A stretch of DNA of 64,000 nt from HLUCCA09 sp039822045 (GTDB taxonomy: Bacteria; Pseudomonadota; Alphaproteobacteria; Rhodobacterales; Rhodobacteraceae): contig JBCBMY010000006.1 of the NCBI GenBank assembly GCA_039822045.1, positions 62,001-126,000 of the forward strand, written 5' to 3'. Position numbers and translations under genes: made by a program. The notes under the pieces were generated by a model. It ran no database searches. It saw nothing but the letters and a program-made list of their open reading frames with translations, and was not told the DNA's origin. Below are positions 15,885 to 25,739 of this stretch, piece after piece (positions within the stretch are counted from its first letter, which is position 1; each line of letters starts with the position of its first letter).

Positions 15885-18300
15885 CGGCGAACACTTTCAG
15901 AAAGGTGGAGGGCGCGGTGCGGGCAAGCCGTCGCGCCGGCCAGAGGCCCGCCAGACCCGCGGCGACGAGCGACAGCGCCAGAAGGAGCACCCAGTCCCAG
16001 GGAAAGAGATACATCGGCAGCCGCCAGCCGAACGCCTCGACGTTCACCACATCGAGCAGCGCCCAGGCCGTGACGATCCCAAGGGGCAGGGCCACCGCAA
16101 AGGTCAGCGCGGCGAGCATGAGGGCGCGCAGCAGGTCCAGCCGGGCCAGCCGCGCCCGCGGCACCCCGATGGCCCAGACCGGGGCCAGTTGCGGCAGGCG
16201 CAGCCCGGCCAGCGTCAGGAGCGCTGTCAGGATGGCGACGGCCGCCACCGACAGCGTCAGCACGTTGAGCGCCGCCGTCACCGCAAAGGTGCGCTCGAAC
16301 ACGCGGAGCGACAGGGCCTTCACCGCGCTCTGATCGATCATCGCGGCACGATCGAGCGGCGTCTCGGCGACAAGACGCGCCGCCAACTCCGCGCCCGTTT
16401 CGCCCTCGGGCGCGATCAGCCCGGCATCGCGCACCGGCGTGCCCGGAAACCGGGCGGTCAGCGTGTCAAGCGCCACGAAGGCCTGCGGGCGGGGGTTGCC
16501 GTAATCGGCATAGATCCCGGCTATCGGCAGCACCCAGTCCTCACCCAGCGCCACCGGATCGCCCAAGCCAAGGCTTCCGCCATAGGCGAGCTGCTCGTTG
16601 ACGAGGACCGCGTCCCCGGCGGCCAGGGCCTCCCACGCGCCGGGCGCCGATGTCAGGAGCGGCCAGGTCGCGCGGTAGAGCGGATGGTCGATCAGGCCTT
16701 CGAGCGACCCCGGCCGCCCGTCGAGCCGCGTCTCGACGCTGGCGCGCGGCAGCAGGTCGATTCCCGCCGTCGCGGCCCAAACCGTCAGCGCCTCGGTCTC
16801 GGCCGCGTTTGCGGTATCGACGTAAAGATCGGCGGCCAGGCGCTGGTCGAGCCAGCCAACGAAGGTCAGGCGGAACGAGTTCACCATGGTCGACACGCCG
16901 ATATTTGCCGCGAGCGCCAGCAGCAGCGCCATCAGCGCCAGCGACAGCCCCGGCAATTGCTGGCGTGCATCGGCCCAGAACCATTGCGCGAGCGGTGTCC
17001 GCGCGCCACGGGCCCCGAGCGCCAGAAGGGCCGCGAGCACCCGGGGAAGGACCAGCGCCGCGCCCAGGAGCAGGCCGGCGAGCAGGGCAAAGCCCGCGAT
17101 CAGCCCGTCTGCCAGCGAGGGCGCGGCCAGGCCCAATGCCAAGAGCAGCGCCCCTGCCAACGCCTGCCGGTTCAGCGCGCGGGTCGACACGGTGGCCCAG
17201 GCCCGCGGCCGGGCCGAGGCCAGAAGCGGCATCGCCGAGAGCCGCGTAAAAGTCTGCGCACTGGCCAGCGCCGCGCCTGTCAGCGCCATGGCCAGCCCGG
17301 CCGCGGCCCAGGCGGGCCTGAGTGTCAACTCACCGGCCACTGGCGCACCGTAGAGGCCGCGCAGCGTCGCCGCCACGTCGGGCAACAAGAGACCCGCCAA
17401 GGCATATCCCAATGCCAGGCCGAGCGCGCCGGCCACGAGCGCCATCAGGGCGGTCTCGGCGATCAGGAGCGCAAAGAGCCGGCCTTGCGGCACCCCAAGC
17501 GCCCGCAGCGTCCGGATCGTTGGGCGCCGCTGCTCGAAGGCCAGACCGATGGCGCCGTGGCTGATGAAGAGGCCCACGCCGAACGACAGCAGCCCAAAGG
17601 CGGTCAGGTTGAGGTGAAACGACCGGGTGAGCTGCGCGATGTCGCCTGCGCTCTCGGCCGCGACCCGCGTCAGGCCCGGCGCGATCTCTGCCAATGGCGG
17701 CCGCCCGAGCGGCTGCGCGGGCAGGACCAGCAGATGTGAGATCTCGCCCGCTCGCCCCAACAGCCGCTGCGCCGTTCCGATATCGGTGACGGCCTGGTCC
17801 GCGGCGAGGCCCGCCACCGCCTGCACGGGCGGCAGGCCCTGCACCTCCGCCAGGCGCTCGGCCAGCGCCGGTGCGGCAAAGAGCGTGCCCGGTGCCGTGA
17901 ACAGATCCGCCGGGTCCGTGTCGCCGCCAACCGCCGTCAGCCCCGGTGGCAGCGCCCCGGGCGGCGCGGATAATAGGTCGAGCCCGGTCAGCGCCACCGG
18001 AGGGCCACCGGCCGCGCGCAGGCGCCCCTCGAGCACCGGTGAGACAAGCCACCCCGCCCGCCGCAGCGCCACGAACTCCCCCGTGCTCAGCGGCGCGCCG
18101 CCGGGCCGCTCCAGCCGGTCGTAGCCCGACAGGCCCAGGGCACCCGCGGCCTCGTCGTAGCTCGCCCGCGCCTCGGAATTGATCGCCTGCACCGCCGACC
18201 AGAGCGCCGTGGCCAGGGCCAGGCCCAGGAGCAGCGTGGCCAACTGTCCCGGCCGCCGCCGCCAATGCGACAGGAGAGCGCCGAGCGCGATCCGGGTCAT
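15874..18300 (-). CDS. FtsX-like ABC transporter permease
   Basis: 808 residues. The topology is one N-terminal helix, a large periplasmic region, then two FtsX-type blocks of three helices (about 240-420 and 640-790), e.g. FGVGLFISHGAIGLAFEQRRPTIRTLRALGVPQGRL. This corresponds to a fusion of two permease halves, as in the AttF/AttG or YbbP type. It works with the preceding ATPase to move lipid, lipoprotein or protein substrates across or from the inner membrane. The start is MTRIALGALLSHWRRRPGQLATLLLG. Confidence 0.9.
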   Translation of the reverse strand: MTRIALGALLSHWRRRPGQLATLLLGLALATALWSAVQAINSEARASYDEAAGALGLSGYDRLERPGGAPLSTGEFVALRRAGWLVSPVLEGRLRAAGGPPVALTGLDLLSAPPGALPPGLTAVGGDTDPADLFTAPGTLFAAPALAERLAEVQGLPPVQAVAGLAADQAVTDIGTAQRLLGRAGEISHLLVLPAQPLGRPPLAEIAPGLTRVAAESAGDIAQLTRSFHLNLTAFGLLSFGVGLFISHGAIGLAFEQRRPTIRTLRALGVPQGRLFALLIAETALMALVAGALGLALGYALAGLLLPDVAATLRGLYGAPVAGELTLRPAWAAAGLAMALTGAALASAQTFTRLSAMPLLASARPRAWATVSTRALNRQALAGALLLALGLAAPSLADGLIAGFALLAGLLLGAALVLPRVLAALLALGARGARTPLAQWFWADARQQLPGLSLALMALLLALAANIGVSTMVNSFRLTFVGWLDQRLAADLYVDTANAAETEALTVWAATAGIDLLPRASVETRLDGRPGSLEGLIDHPLYRATWPLLTSAPGAWEALAAGDAVLVNEQLAYGGSLGLGDPVALGEDWVLPIAGIYADYGNPRPQAFVALDTLTARFPGTPVRDAGLIAPEGETGAELAARLVAETPLDRAAMIDQSAVKALSLRVFERTFAVTAALNVLTLSVAAVAILTALLTLAGLRLPQLAPVWAIGVPRARLARLDLLRALMLAALTFAVALPLGIVTAWALLDVVNVEAFGWRLPMYLFPWDWVLLLALSLVAAGLAGLWPARRLARTAPSTFLKVFADER

Positions 18301-18355
18301 GGGGCGGCCGCGCGCGTTGCGTCGTCGCGCTCAACCAACGAAGCGGGCGCGCCAG

Positions 18356-19033
18356 TCATTCGGCGGCCTCCGCCCGTGACGACAGGTGCCCGCCCGCCAG
18401 ATGCAGGCGCCGCGACAGCCGGGACGCCAGGCGCTCGGAATGGGTCACCATGAGGAGGCCCGCACCCGTGTCCGCCACCAGCGACAGCATCAGCTCCAGT
18501 GCGGCATCGCCCGCTGCCTGATCCAGATTGCCCGTGGGCTCGTCGGCCATCACGATCGCCGGCCGTGGCGCCAGCGCCCGGCCGATGGCAACCCGTTGCT
18601 GCTGACCGCCCGAGAGCTGTTCGGGATAGCGCGTCAGCGCCTCCGCGATGCCCAAACGCGCGGCGAGCTCCGCACACCAGCCGTCGTCGTGCCGACCGGC
18701 AAGGCGCGCCTGAAAGGCCAGGTTTTCGCCCGCGGTAAGCGACGGGATCAGGTTGAACTGCTGAAAGACGAGCCCCACCCGCTCGCGGCGGAGCGCGGCG
18801 CGGCCCGTGTCGTCGAGACCGGCAAGCGCGTTGCCGGCGATCTCGACCTCGCCGCTGTCGGGTGCGTCGAGCGCGGCCAGAAGATGGAGCAAGGTCGACT
18901 TTCCCGACCCCGACTCGCCGGTCAGCGCCAGCGTTTCGCCCTCGGCCAGCGACAGCGATACCCCGCCCAGCACCCGCACAGGCCCGTCTGCCGTGTCAAA
19001 CGTCTTGGTCAGGTCGCGCGCTGCGACGAGCAT
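18356..19033 (-). CDS. ABC transporter ATP-binding protein (LolD/MacB type)
   Basis: 225 residues. Walker A GESGSGKST (near 40), Q-loop, ABC signature LSGGQQQRVAIGRAL, Walker B IVMADEPTGNLD and the H-loop histidine in MVTHSERLASR are all present, so it is active. AAAGGGG precedes the ATG. It forms an operon with the FtsX permease and AttH-like protein downstream. Confidence 0.95.
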   Translation of the reverse strand: MLVAARDLTKTFDTADGPVRVLGGVSLSLAEGETLALTGESGSGKSTLLHLLAALDAPDSGEVEIAGNALAGLDDTGRAALRRERVGLVFQQFNLIPSLTAGENLAFQARLAGRHDDGWCAELAARLGIAEALTRYPEQLSGGQQQRVAIGRALAPRPAIVMADEPTGNLDQAAGDAALELMLSLVADTGAGLLMVTHSERLASRLSRRLHLAGGHLSSRAEAAE

Positions 19034-19137
19034 GGTGGGCCCCTTTCGCCGTCACGCCGGGAGCTAGGGCGCCGTGCGCTGCTGCATAGGGCGTCGCCCT
19101 TGCCCAATGGCCGCACGGCTCCGGTCAACGGCCCCGG

Positions 19138-20820
19138 TCAGAGGCCCGACCGGTCGCGCGCGACCGGGCCTGCGTCTCGCGTGACCTTGGCGATCGTCGC
19201 GGCCAATTGCGCCGGGTTCAAGGGCTTGGTGAGAAACGCCGTCATGCCGACGGCCAGGCACTCGTCCTCGGCTTCGGCGGTGATATGGGCCGAGCAGGCA
19301 ATCACGGGGATGCCGCGCTGGTCGTGAGGGGCGCCGCGCAACCGGCGGGTCGCCTCCAGCCCGTCGAGCCCCGGCATCATGACGTCCATGATCACCACGT
19401 CATAGGTCTCGCGTTCCAGCGCTTCCAGCACTTCGAACCCGTTGGCCACGGTCGACACCTCGTGGCCAAGCTCCAGAAGGATGCGGCGCATCACATCCTG
19501 GTTCAGCGTATTGTCCTCGGCCAAAAGAACGCGCCGCGCCGGTTGGGGCGGGTCGCTGCGACCGCCGGGCCCCGAGCCGCCCTGAGCCGCGACCCACGGC
19601 GCGCTGTCTTCGGCCATACCGCCGGCGGGAAGCCTGCTCTCCTGATTGACAGGGCCCCGAGGGGCCCCGGCGCGCTCGGCGGGGCGGCGGATCGGCAAAT
19701 CCAGCCAGAACGCGGCACCGCCGTTTGGCTGCCTCTCCACGCCGACGGCGCCGCCCATGACTTCGGCGATATTCGCGCAGATCGACAGGCCGAGCCCCCA
19801 GCCGCCGCCGGGCTTTTCGCTGTCTGTCTCAAGCTGCACGAAGGGCCGGAAGAGTCGCCCGATATCTTCGGGCGCGATCCCCGGACCGGTATCGGCGACG
19901 CGAACGTGCAGGCGCTCGTGCCCGTCCGCGCTCTCGCGCAGCCCCGCCGAGACCGAGATCCACCCGGCATCGGTGAATTTCACCGCGTTGCCCAGATAGT
20001 TGTTCAGGACCTGCTGGATGCGCGTTGGGTCCGACAGGATGCGCGATGGCAGATCCGGGTCGACGTCCAAGGTCAGCTCCAGCCCCTTGTCGCGCGCCGA
20101 CGGCCCCCACCAGTCCACGGTCTCGCGCACCAGCGCCGGCAGATCGACCAGCCGTTCTTCCAGCCGCAGATGGCCTGCCTCGACCCGGCTGAGATCCAGC
20201 AGATCGGTCAAAAGGTTCATCATCGACGTACCCGCCGAGATGATCGCGCGCACATGGCTCTGGCGCGTCTCATCGAGGCCCGACAGTTCCAGAAGCTGCG
20301 CAAAGCCCAGGATCGCGTTCATCGGCGTGCGAATCTCGTGGCTCATGGCGGCCAGAAACCGCGATTTCGCCTCGCTCGCCTCTTCCGCCTCGTCCGCCTT
20401 GCGGGCAAGCGCGGTGCGCACCCCTTCCACCTCGCGCAGATCGGTCAGCACCACCAAAAGGCGGTGCACCGTGCCGCGTTCGTCGGCCTCGGCCAGGGCC
20501 GAAAGCCGCACCGGCAGCAGGCGCGTCCCGCCCGGCGCCGACAGGGTAAGCCGGGCACTGTCGAGCCGCCCCCGTTGCCCCAGCCGTGCCCAGAGCAGGT
20601 CGTCGAACCGTGCACGGTCGTCCGCCGCCACGAGCTCTGCGAGATCCCGCCCCACAAGCGTGTTGCGGTCCACGCCGAGGGCACCGGCGAGCGCGGCGCT
20701 CACATCGGTGATCCGGCGCTCTGGCGTCAGAAGAACCGCCAGCATGTCGGAATGCGACATCATCCCGCCGATCAGATCCCCCGGGGCATGCTGCCAGTGC
20801 TCGAGAAGCGCAGAATCCAT
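19138..20820 (-). CDS. Hybrid sensor histidine kinase/response regulator
   Basis: 560 residues without transmembrane helices, so cytosolic. It has a PAS-like N-terminus (about 30-150, ALLTPERRITDVSAALAGALGVDRNTLVGRDL), HisKA with the phospho-histidine in FLAAMSHEIRTPMNAILGFA, HATPase (NYLGNAVKFTDAGW, DTGPGIAPED, GGGWGLGLSIC), and a C-terminal receiver with acidic pair AEDN, phospho-Asp in VIMDVMMPGLDGLE and Lys in FLTKPL. AAAGGCG supports the ATG at 20820. No cognate regulator lies next to it. Confidence 0.94.
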   Translation of the reverse strand: MDSALLEHWQHAPGDLIGGMMSHSDMLAVLLTPERRITDVSAALAGALGVDRNTLVGRDLAELVAADDRARFDDLLWARLGQRGRLDSARLTLSAPGGTRLLPVRLSALAEADERGTVHRLLVVLTDLREVEGVRTALARKADEAEEASEAKSRFLAAMSHEIRTPMNAILGFAQLLELSGLDETRQSHVRAIISAGTSMMNLLTDLLDLSRVEAGHLRLEERLVDLPALVRETVDWWGPSARDKGLELTLDVDPDLPSRILSDPTRIQQVLNNYLGNAVKFTDAGWISVSAGLRESADGHERLHVRVADTGPGIAPEDIGRLFRPFVQLETDSEKPGGGWGLGLSICANIAEVMGGAVGVERQPNGGAAFWLDLPIRRPAERAGAPRGPVNQESRLPAGGMAEDSAPWVAAQGGSGPGGRSDPPQPARRVLLAEDNTLNQDVMRRILLELGHEVSTVANGFEVLEALERETYDVVIMDVMMPGLDGLEATRRLRGAPHDQRGIPVIACSAHITAEAEDECLAVGMTAFLTKPLNPAQLAATIAKVTRDAGPVARDRSGL

Positions 20821-20927
20821 GCAACGCCTTTCGTCTAAACCATAGGTATATCCCGAATTCAGGACCACCTTCACGGTTACGTTACATAAACTCCAAGTTG
20901 CGCACGATCAATTTCTGCACGCTTAGG

Positions 20928-22649
20928 TCAATCCCGTCTGAGGCCCGCAAACCGCGCCGACCAATCCTCGCGATCCTCGTCGGAAATCTTGGCAAAGAGC
21001 GTGTCGGGCGTGGTGAAGGCATGGCCGGCCGGCAGGATGGCCAGCGCGGCAGCGGGCTCGTCCGGCCACGCATATTCATCGGTGCAGAGCGCTTCCATGA
21101 GGGCCGCAGCCGCATCGGGGATGAACGGCGCCGACACCACCGCGTAAACCCGGATGAGGTTCAGCGCGAGGCGCACATCGGCGGCCGCGGCGTCGGGGTC
21201 GGTCTTGATCCGCGACCATGGGGCGGCCTCCTGCAGGAACTCGTTGCCCGCAACCCAGGTCGCGCGCAACTCGGCCGCGGCCTTGCGCACCTCCATCGCT
21301 TCCATCTGTTCAGCATAGGCTGCGAGCCGCCGCGAGACCTCCTCAATCAGCCGCGCGCCCTCGGGCGTCGTCTCGCCGCCCTCCGGCACCACCTCGCCGT
21401 ATTTCGAGCGACAGAACTTGGTGACCCGCGACACGAAGTTGCCCAGCACGTCGGCGAGGTCCTTGTTCACACCCGTCTGGAACTTCTCCCACGTGAACTC
21501 GCTGTCGCTGCTCTCGGGCGCATTGGCCAACAGCCACCAGCGCCAATAGTCCGCGGGCAGCAGCTCCAGGGCGTGATCCATGAACACGCCGCGCCCTTGG
21601 CTGGTGGAGAATTGTCCCCCATCATAAGTGAGATAGTTGAAGCTCTTAATGTAGTCGACGAGCTTCCAGGCTTCTCCCGAGCCCATGATCGTGGCCGGGA
21701 ACGACAGGGTGTGAAAGGGCACGTTGTCCTTGCCCATGAATTGCACATACCGAACATCCTCGGCCCCTTCGTCGGTGCGCCACCACCGCCGCCAGTCGGC
21801 CTCGCTCAGGCCCTGCGCTTCGGCCCATTCGGCGGCGCAGGCGATGTATTCGATGGGCGCATCGAACCAGACATAGAAGACCTTGCCCTCCATCCCCGGC
21901 CACGGCTGATCGCCGCGTTTGACCGGGACGCCCCAGTTGAGGTCGCGCGTGATTCCGCGGTCCTGCAGGCCGTCATCGTCGGTCAGCCACTTCTTGGCGA
22001 TCGAGGTCGTCAGCACCGGCCAGTCGGCCTTGCTCTCGATCCAGGTCTGAAGGTCGCCCGCCAGGCTGCGCTGTTTCAGATAGAGGTGTTTGGTGGTGCG
22101 CACCTCCAGATCGGTCGAGCCCGAGATCGCTGAGCGCGGGTCGATCAGGTCGGTCGGGTCCAGAAGCGTGGTGCAGTTCTCGCACTGGTCGCCCCGCGCC
22201 TTCTCATAGCCGCAAACCGGGCAGGTCCCCTCGATGTAGCGGTCGGGCAGGAACCGGCCGTCGGCGTTCGAGTAGATCTGCTGTTCGTCGCGCTCCTCGA
22301 TCAGGCCGGCATCGGCCAGCCGGCCGGCAAAGTGCTGGGTCAGCCTTTGGTTGTGGCTGGACGAGGACCGGCCGAAATGGTCGAAGCTCAGGCGAAAGCC
22401 GTGGGCCAGGCGCGCCTGGGTCCGGTGCATCTGGGCGCAGTATTCGGCAACATCCATGTCGGCCTTGGCCGCCGCGATCTCGGCCGGCGTCCCGTGCTCG
22501 TCGGTGGCGCACAGAAACAGCACGTCATGGCCCCGCGCGCGCATGAAGCGGGCATAGAGGTCGGCGGGCAGCTGGCTGCCCACGAGGTTGCCCAAATGCT
22601 TGATCCCGTTGATGTAGGGGATCGCTGAGGTAACGAGGATGCGGGCCAT
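20928..22649 (-). CDS. metG: Methionyl-tRNA synthetase
   Basis: Class I synthetase of 573 residues that charges tRNA-Met. The HIGH motif appears as HLGN (SAIPYINGIKHLGNLVGSQLPADLYARF), the zinc knuckle as CPVCGYEKARGDQCENC, and the KMSKS loop as the variant FSTSQ in DGGQFSTSQGRGVF, which is known in bacterial MetRS of this type. It lacks the C-terminal dimerisation domain found in longer forms. GGGGAG precedes the ATG. It is essential. Confidence 0.97.
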   Translation of the reverse strand: MARILVTSAIPYINGIKHLGNLVGSQLPADLYARFMRARGHDVLFLCATDEHGTPAEIAAAKADMDVAEYCAQMHRTQARLAHGFRLSFDHFGRSSSSHNQRLTQHFAGRLADAGLIEERDEQQIYSNADGRFLPDRYIEGTCPVCGYEKARGDQCENCTTLLDPTDLIDPRSAISGSTDLEVRTTKHLYLKQRSLAGDLQTWIESKADWPVLTTSIAKKWLTDDDGLQDRGITRDLNWGVPVKRGDQPWPGMEGKVFYVWFDAPIEYIACAAEWAEAQGLSEADWRRWWRTDEGAEDVRYVQFMGKDNVPFHTLSFPATIMGSGEAWKLVDYIKSFNYLTYDGGQFSTSQGRGVFMDHALELLPADYWRWWLLANAPESSDSEFTWEKFQTGVNKDLADVLGNFVSRVTKFCRSKYGEVVPEGGETTPEGARLIEEVSRRLAAYAEQMEAMEVRKAAAELRATWVAGNEFLQEAAPWSRIKTDPDAAAADVRLALNLIRVYAVVSAPFIPDAAAALMEALCTDEYAWPDEPAAALAILPAGHAFTTPDTLFAKISDEDREDWSARFAGLRRD

Positions 22650-22720
22650 CGCGGGCTCCCCTGCGGCTGGTCGTCGAACGCGCGCCCGTCTAGCGCAGCG
22701 CGGCGGGACATGCCAGCGCC

Positions 22721-24028
22721 TCAGCGCGGCGGGTCGGGATCGCCGTCTGCGTCCTTCGCCGCCTCGGTGTTGTCGGGGTCCGAAGGGCCATCCTCCGGCT
22801 TGCGTTCGGGCGCATCGCGCTCGGCCCCAAGGAGCGCGCCAATGGTAAAGCTCGTGCGCGGTGCCCAGACATAGCGGGTGCGGTCGGTCCGGGTCGGGCG
22901 GCGGCGCATCCGCAGCAGACCGAAGATCACCAGCATCGCGTGCGCGGCCGCGATCATCGTGAACATAGCGCCGGGCCCGTAGAGGTCGATCAGGCTCGAG
23001 GCCAGGAGCGGCGCAGCGATGGCTCCAAGCGCGAAGAAGAACATCAGCGCGGCCGACAGCTCCACACGTTGGTGAGATTCGGCGAAGTCATGGGCATGCG
23101 CGGCCGACACCGAGAAGATCGGGAAGCTCACCAGGCCAAAGATCATCGCGTTGAGGAACACCAGCGCGTCTGATGCCCCCCCGATCGAGACCGTCGCGGC
23201 GCAGCTCACGATCGAGGCCACCGACAACCAGATCAGCACCCAGCGCCGGTCATAGCGGTCGGCGAGCCAGCCCACGGGATATTGCGCGAGCGCCCCGCCC
23301 AGCACCCAGGCGGCCAGAAACCACGCGATCTGGTCCACCGTCAGGCCCACCCCCTGCCCATAGATCGGCGAGACCATCCGGAACGCGGCCGACGAGACCG
23401 CGGCGACCAGCACGCCGGCAACGGCCAGGGGCGACAGCTCCAGCGCCAATCGCGGGCGCAGCCGCGGGGCGCCCGGCGTCTCAGGCGGCCGCGCCGTCGT
23501 CAGGGTCAGGGGCAGCAACGCAGCACAACACAGAAGCGCGAGGATGTTGTAGGAGACATACTCGGCCGGCGGCAGGACCGAGATCACGAGCTGCGCGCAA
23601 AGCTGCGCCCCCATATCGACGACGCGATAGGTGCCCATCACCCGGCCGCGATTCTCGTTCGAGGCCTTGGCGTTAAGCCAGCTCTCGATCACCGTATAGC
23701 AGCCCGCCACGCAGATCCCCGAGGCCACCCGCATCAGCGACCACGCCAGCGGGTCGACGAGGATCATGTGTCCCAACAGGCCCATGGCGCCGAGCGCGGT
23801 GAAGGCCGCGAAGGCGCGGGAGTGGCCCACGGCGCCCAGCAGGCGCGGCGCCCACCAGCAGCCTACGAAGAAGCCCACGAAATGCGCCGAGCCCAAAAGG
23901 CCCACCTGCGCCGTTGTAAACCCCAGCGCGAGCCCCGAGAGCGCATCGAGCGGCCCCACGCCCCCCGACGACAGCTGCAGCAGGGCGACTGACAGAAAGA
24001 GGGCGGCAAAGGAAACGAGAACGCGCAT
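22721..24028 (-). CDS. MFS transporter (YcaD/UMF-like)
   Basis: 435 residues, 12 predicted transmembrane helices and a hydrophilic acidic C-terminal tail of about 40 residues. The segment between helices 2 and 3 (GSAHFVGFFVGCWWAPRLLGAVGHSRAFAAF region) and the ESWLNAKASNENRGRVMGTYRVVDMGAQL loop are typical of the YcaD-like MFS subfamily. The substrate is unknown. A GTG 8 codons upstream (24052) is an alternative start; neither has a clear ribosome site. Confidence 0.88.
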   Translation of the reverse strand: MRVLVSFAALFLSVALLQLSSGGVGPLDALSGLALGFTTAQVGLLGSAHFVGFFVGCWWAPRLLGAVGHSRAFAAFTALGAMGLLGHMILVDPLAWSLMRVASGICVAGCYTVIESWLNAKASNENRGRVMGTYRVVDMGAQLCAQLVISVLPPAEYVSYNILALLCCAALLPLTLTTARPPETPGAPRLRPRLALELSPLAVAGVLVAAVSSAAFRMVSPIYGQGVGLTVDQIAWFLAAWVLGGALAQYPVGWLADRYDRRWVLIWLSVASIVSCAATVSIGGASDALVFLNAMIFGLVSFPIFSVSAAHAHDFAESHQRVELSAALMFFFALGAIAAPLLASSLIDLYGPGAMFTMIAAAHAMLVIFGLLRMRRRPTRTDRTRYVWAPRTSFTIGALLGAERDAPERKPEDGPSDPDNTEAAKDADGDPDPPR

Positions 24029-24151
24029 GGGAGGGGCAGTATGAGTCGCCACCGTCTAGCCCGTCCGTCCCCGGGGCGACAGCGGAAACGGTCGCGCCGG
24101 CATTCTTACTTAGTGTGCACCGTTCGGCCGACCGACCCGGCGGCGCGCGGT

Positions 24152-24751
24152 CTAGCTGACGCGGCGCAGCCGGGCGCGGATGCGGATGTCGATCCGGTCG
24201 TCGACCAGATCGGGATAGCCGGTCGCCCCGAAGGCGCTGCGCAGCACCGATCCGGTCAGCTCGATCGATAGCCGGTCGCGCGTTGTCGCATTGCTCCCCG
24301 GGGGCTCCAGAAAGCGCGCGCTCAGGGTCACCGGTCGCGTCACGCCCCGGATCGTCAGCGAGCCGTCCATCTGCGCGCCACGCGACGTTCCCCGCGTGCG
24401 GGTCGAGCGGAAGCGGATCGTCGGGTGCCGCGCAGTGTCGAGCACCGAAGCGCTCCGCATCGCCTCGGTGGCAAACACCACGCCGGCCCGTGCGCGATTG
24501 GCGGCCAGCGTCACGTCGGCCGAGGTGCGCGCGAGGCTCTGAAAGTCGATCATGATGCTGGCGGCCGCCACGGGCATCGTGCCCGCCGTGTCCGAGCCAA
24601 GCAGGCGATAGGTGAAGCCGACGGTCGAGCGCTCGGCGTCGAGCGCGTAGGACACCGGGGCGGCCCGGGCGGCGGTCGAGAGGGCCACGAACGCCAGGCC
24701 GCCGCACATGGCGTCTCGGCGCGTTGGGGCACTATGGTTTGATCCGGTCAT
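24152..24751 (-). CDS. YceI-family periplasmic protein
   Basis: 199 residues with a twin-arginine-like leader (TRRDAMCGGLAFVALSTAARA). The mature beta-barrel contains the YceI pattern YALDAERSTVGFTYRLLGSDTAGTMPV near the start and MDGSLTIRGVTRPVTL (GxLTIrGVTrpV) in the middle. The fold binds isoprenoid lipids such as ubiquinone precursors in characterised members. The start used gives MTGSNHSAPTRRD. Confidence 0.9.
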   Translation of the reverse strand: MTGSNHSAPTRRDAMCGGLAFVALSTAARAAPVSYALDAERSTVGFTYRLLGSDTAGTMPVAAASIMIDFQSLARTSADVTLAANRARAGVVFATEAMRSASVLDTARHPTIRFRSTRTRGTSRGAQMDGSLTIRGVTRPVTLSARFLEPPGSNATTRDRLSIELTGSVLRSAFGATGYPDLVDDRIDIRIRARLRRVS

Positions 24752-24831
24752 GCCCTGGACATAGCGCACCCTTCGCCCACGGCCCCGTCACGCCTTGGCG
24801 AGTGGGCCGGAGCAGGCGGGGCCGGCATCGC

Positions 24832-25500
24832 CTAGGCCGGCACCGGGGCGGCCAGGGGGGCGGGCAGGGGGGCATCGCGCCGCAAGCGAAAGCGCTGATC
24901 GTCCCCGCGCCGCGCCGTCAGCCGCCAGGCCGCAGGCGGGGCAGAGCGGTCGCGCAGACGGGCCAGATGCCAGGCCTGGCTTTGCGGCCCGGCATGGGCG
25001 GGGCTGAACTGCCAGCGGCTCTCGACCCCGGCCGCACCGCCCGCCCCCGGTGACAGGATAAGGCCGAGCGGCGCCGCCTGGCCCATCGCCGCTCCCGTCT
25101 CTCCTCCGGTTTCGGCGGCCAGGTGCAGGCGGCGCACGGGGGTCAGCGGCGGCGGCTCGGGCAGCTCGGCCACCACAAGCGGCACCGCGCCCGCACGCAG
25201 CCCCTCCTCCATGCACCACAGAAGATCCTCCGCCCGGCGGGGATGCACCAACAGCAGGCGGCCCGGGTCGATCCAGTCGGTCACGCCCTCGCCGTTCAGC
25301 CGCTCCGGCAGCCAGGCCGGCGCGATCCACAGAACCGGCCCGGGCCGCGCCGCCGCAACGGCGAGCGCCAGTGTCCGCCGCGCCGCGCCGCAGATCTCAT
25401 GCGCCCGGCCCGTGACCAGCGCCATATCGCCGGCCACTGGAAGGGCCGGGCGCCCGGCATGGGGCGTGCGCGACAGAAGCGGATGATCGGATCGGGCCAT
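24832..25500 (-). CDS. ImuA-like RecA-fold protein (orphan)
   Basis: 222 residues resembling ImuA/SulA-like RecA-fold proteins: the central region GRLLLVHPRRAEDLLWCMEEGLRAGAVPLVVAELPEPPPLTPVRRLHLAAE matches the ImuA core (Walker B-like strand). No Walker A is visible, consistent with ImuA. ImuA normally sits with imuB and dnaE2 in an SOS mutagenesis cassette; neither is next to it. It could be a free-standing paralogue. Confidence in the family is fair, in the role low. Confidence 0.65.
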   Translation of the reverse strand: MARSDHPLLSRTPHAGRPALPVAGDMALVTGRAHEICGAARRTLALAVAAARPGPVLWIAPAWLPERLNGEGVTDWIDPGRLLLVHPRRAEDLLWCMEEGLRAGAVPLVVAELPEPPPLTPVRRLHLAAETGGETGAAMGQAAPLGLILSPGAGGAAGVESRWQFSPAHAGPQSQAWHLARLRDRSAPPAAWRLTARRGDDQRFRLRRDAPLPAPLAAPVPA

Positions 25501-25589
25501 GCAGACAAGGTAGCGCGTTCATGTTCCGTTCTCAAGAGCGGCCGTGCCCCGCGCACGTCCGCTCCGGCCGGTGCGCCGCGCCCGGCCCG

Positions 25590-25661
25590 GCCACCTGCCC
25601 CGCCACCTGCCCCGCGCCCGGCCCCGCCACCTGCCCCGCCACCTGCCCAGCCACCTGCCCA
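25590..25661 (+). repeat. 12-bp tandem repeat, six units
   Basis: Six 12-bp units run without gaps: GCCACCTGCCCC at 25590, 25602 and 25626, GCGCCCGGCCCC at 25614, and GCCACCTGCCCA at 25638 and 25650. It lies about 80 bp before the aldo-keto reductase start in non-coding DNA. Similar 12-bp arrays of different sequence occur at 31052, 35077 and 63515. Confidence 0.9.
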
Positions 25662-25739
25662 GCCCGTGCATCCGTGCCCTTGCCCCCGGCCCACGCATCG
25701 CTAGGACAGGGGCACACGGGCACGACAAGGGCTTTGACC

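Noticed and set aside
25590..25661. CRISPR-like array
   Set aside because: Units are 12 bp, contiguous and without spacers; a minisatellite, not CRISPR.
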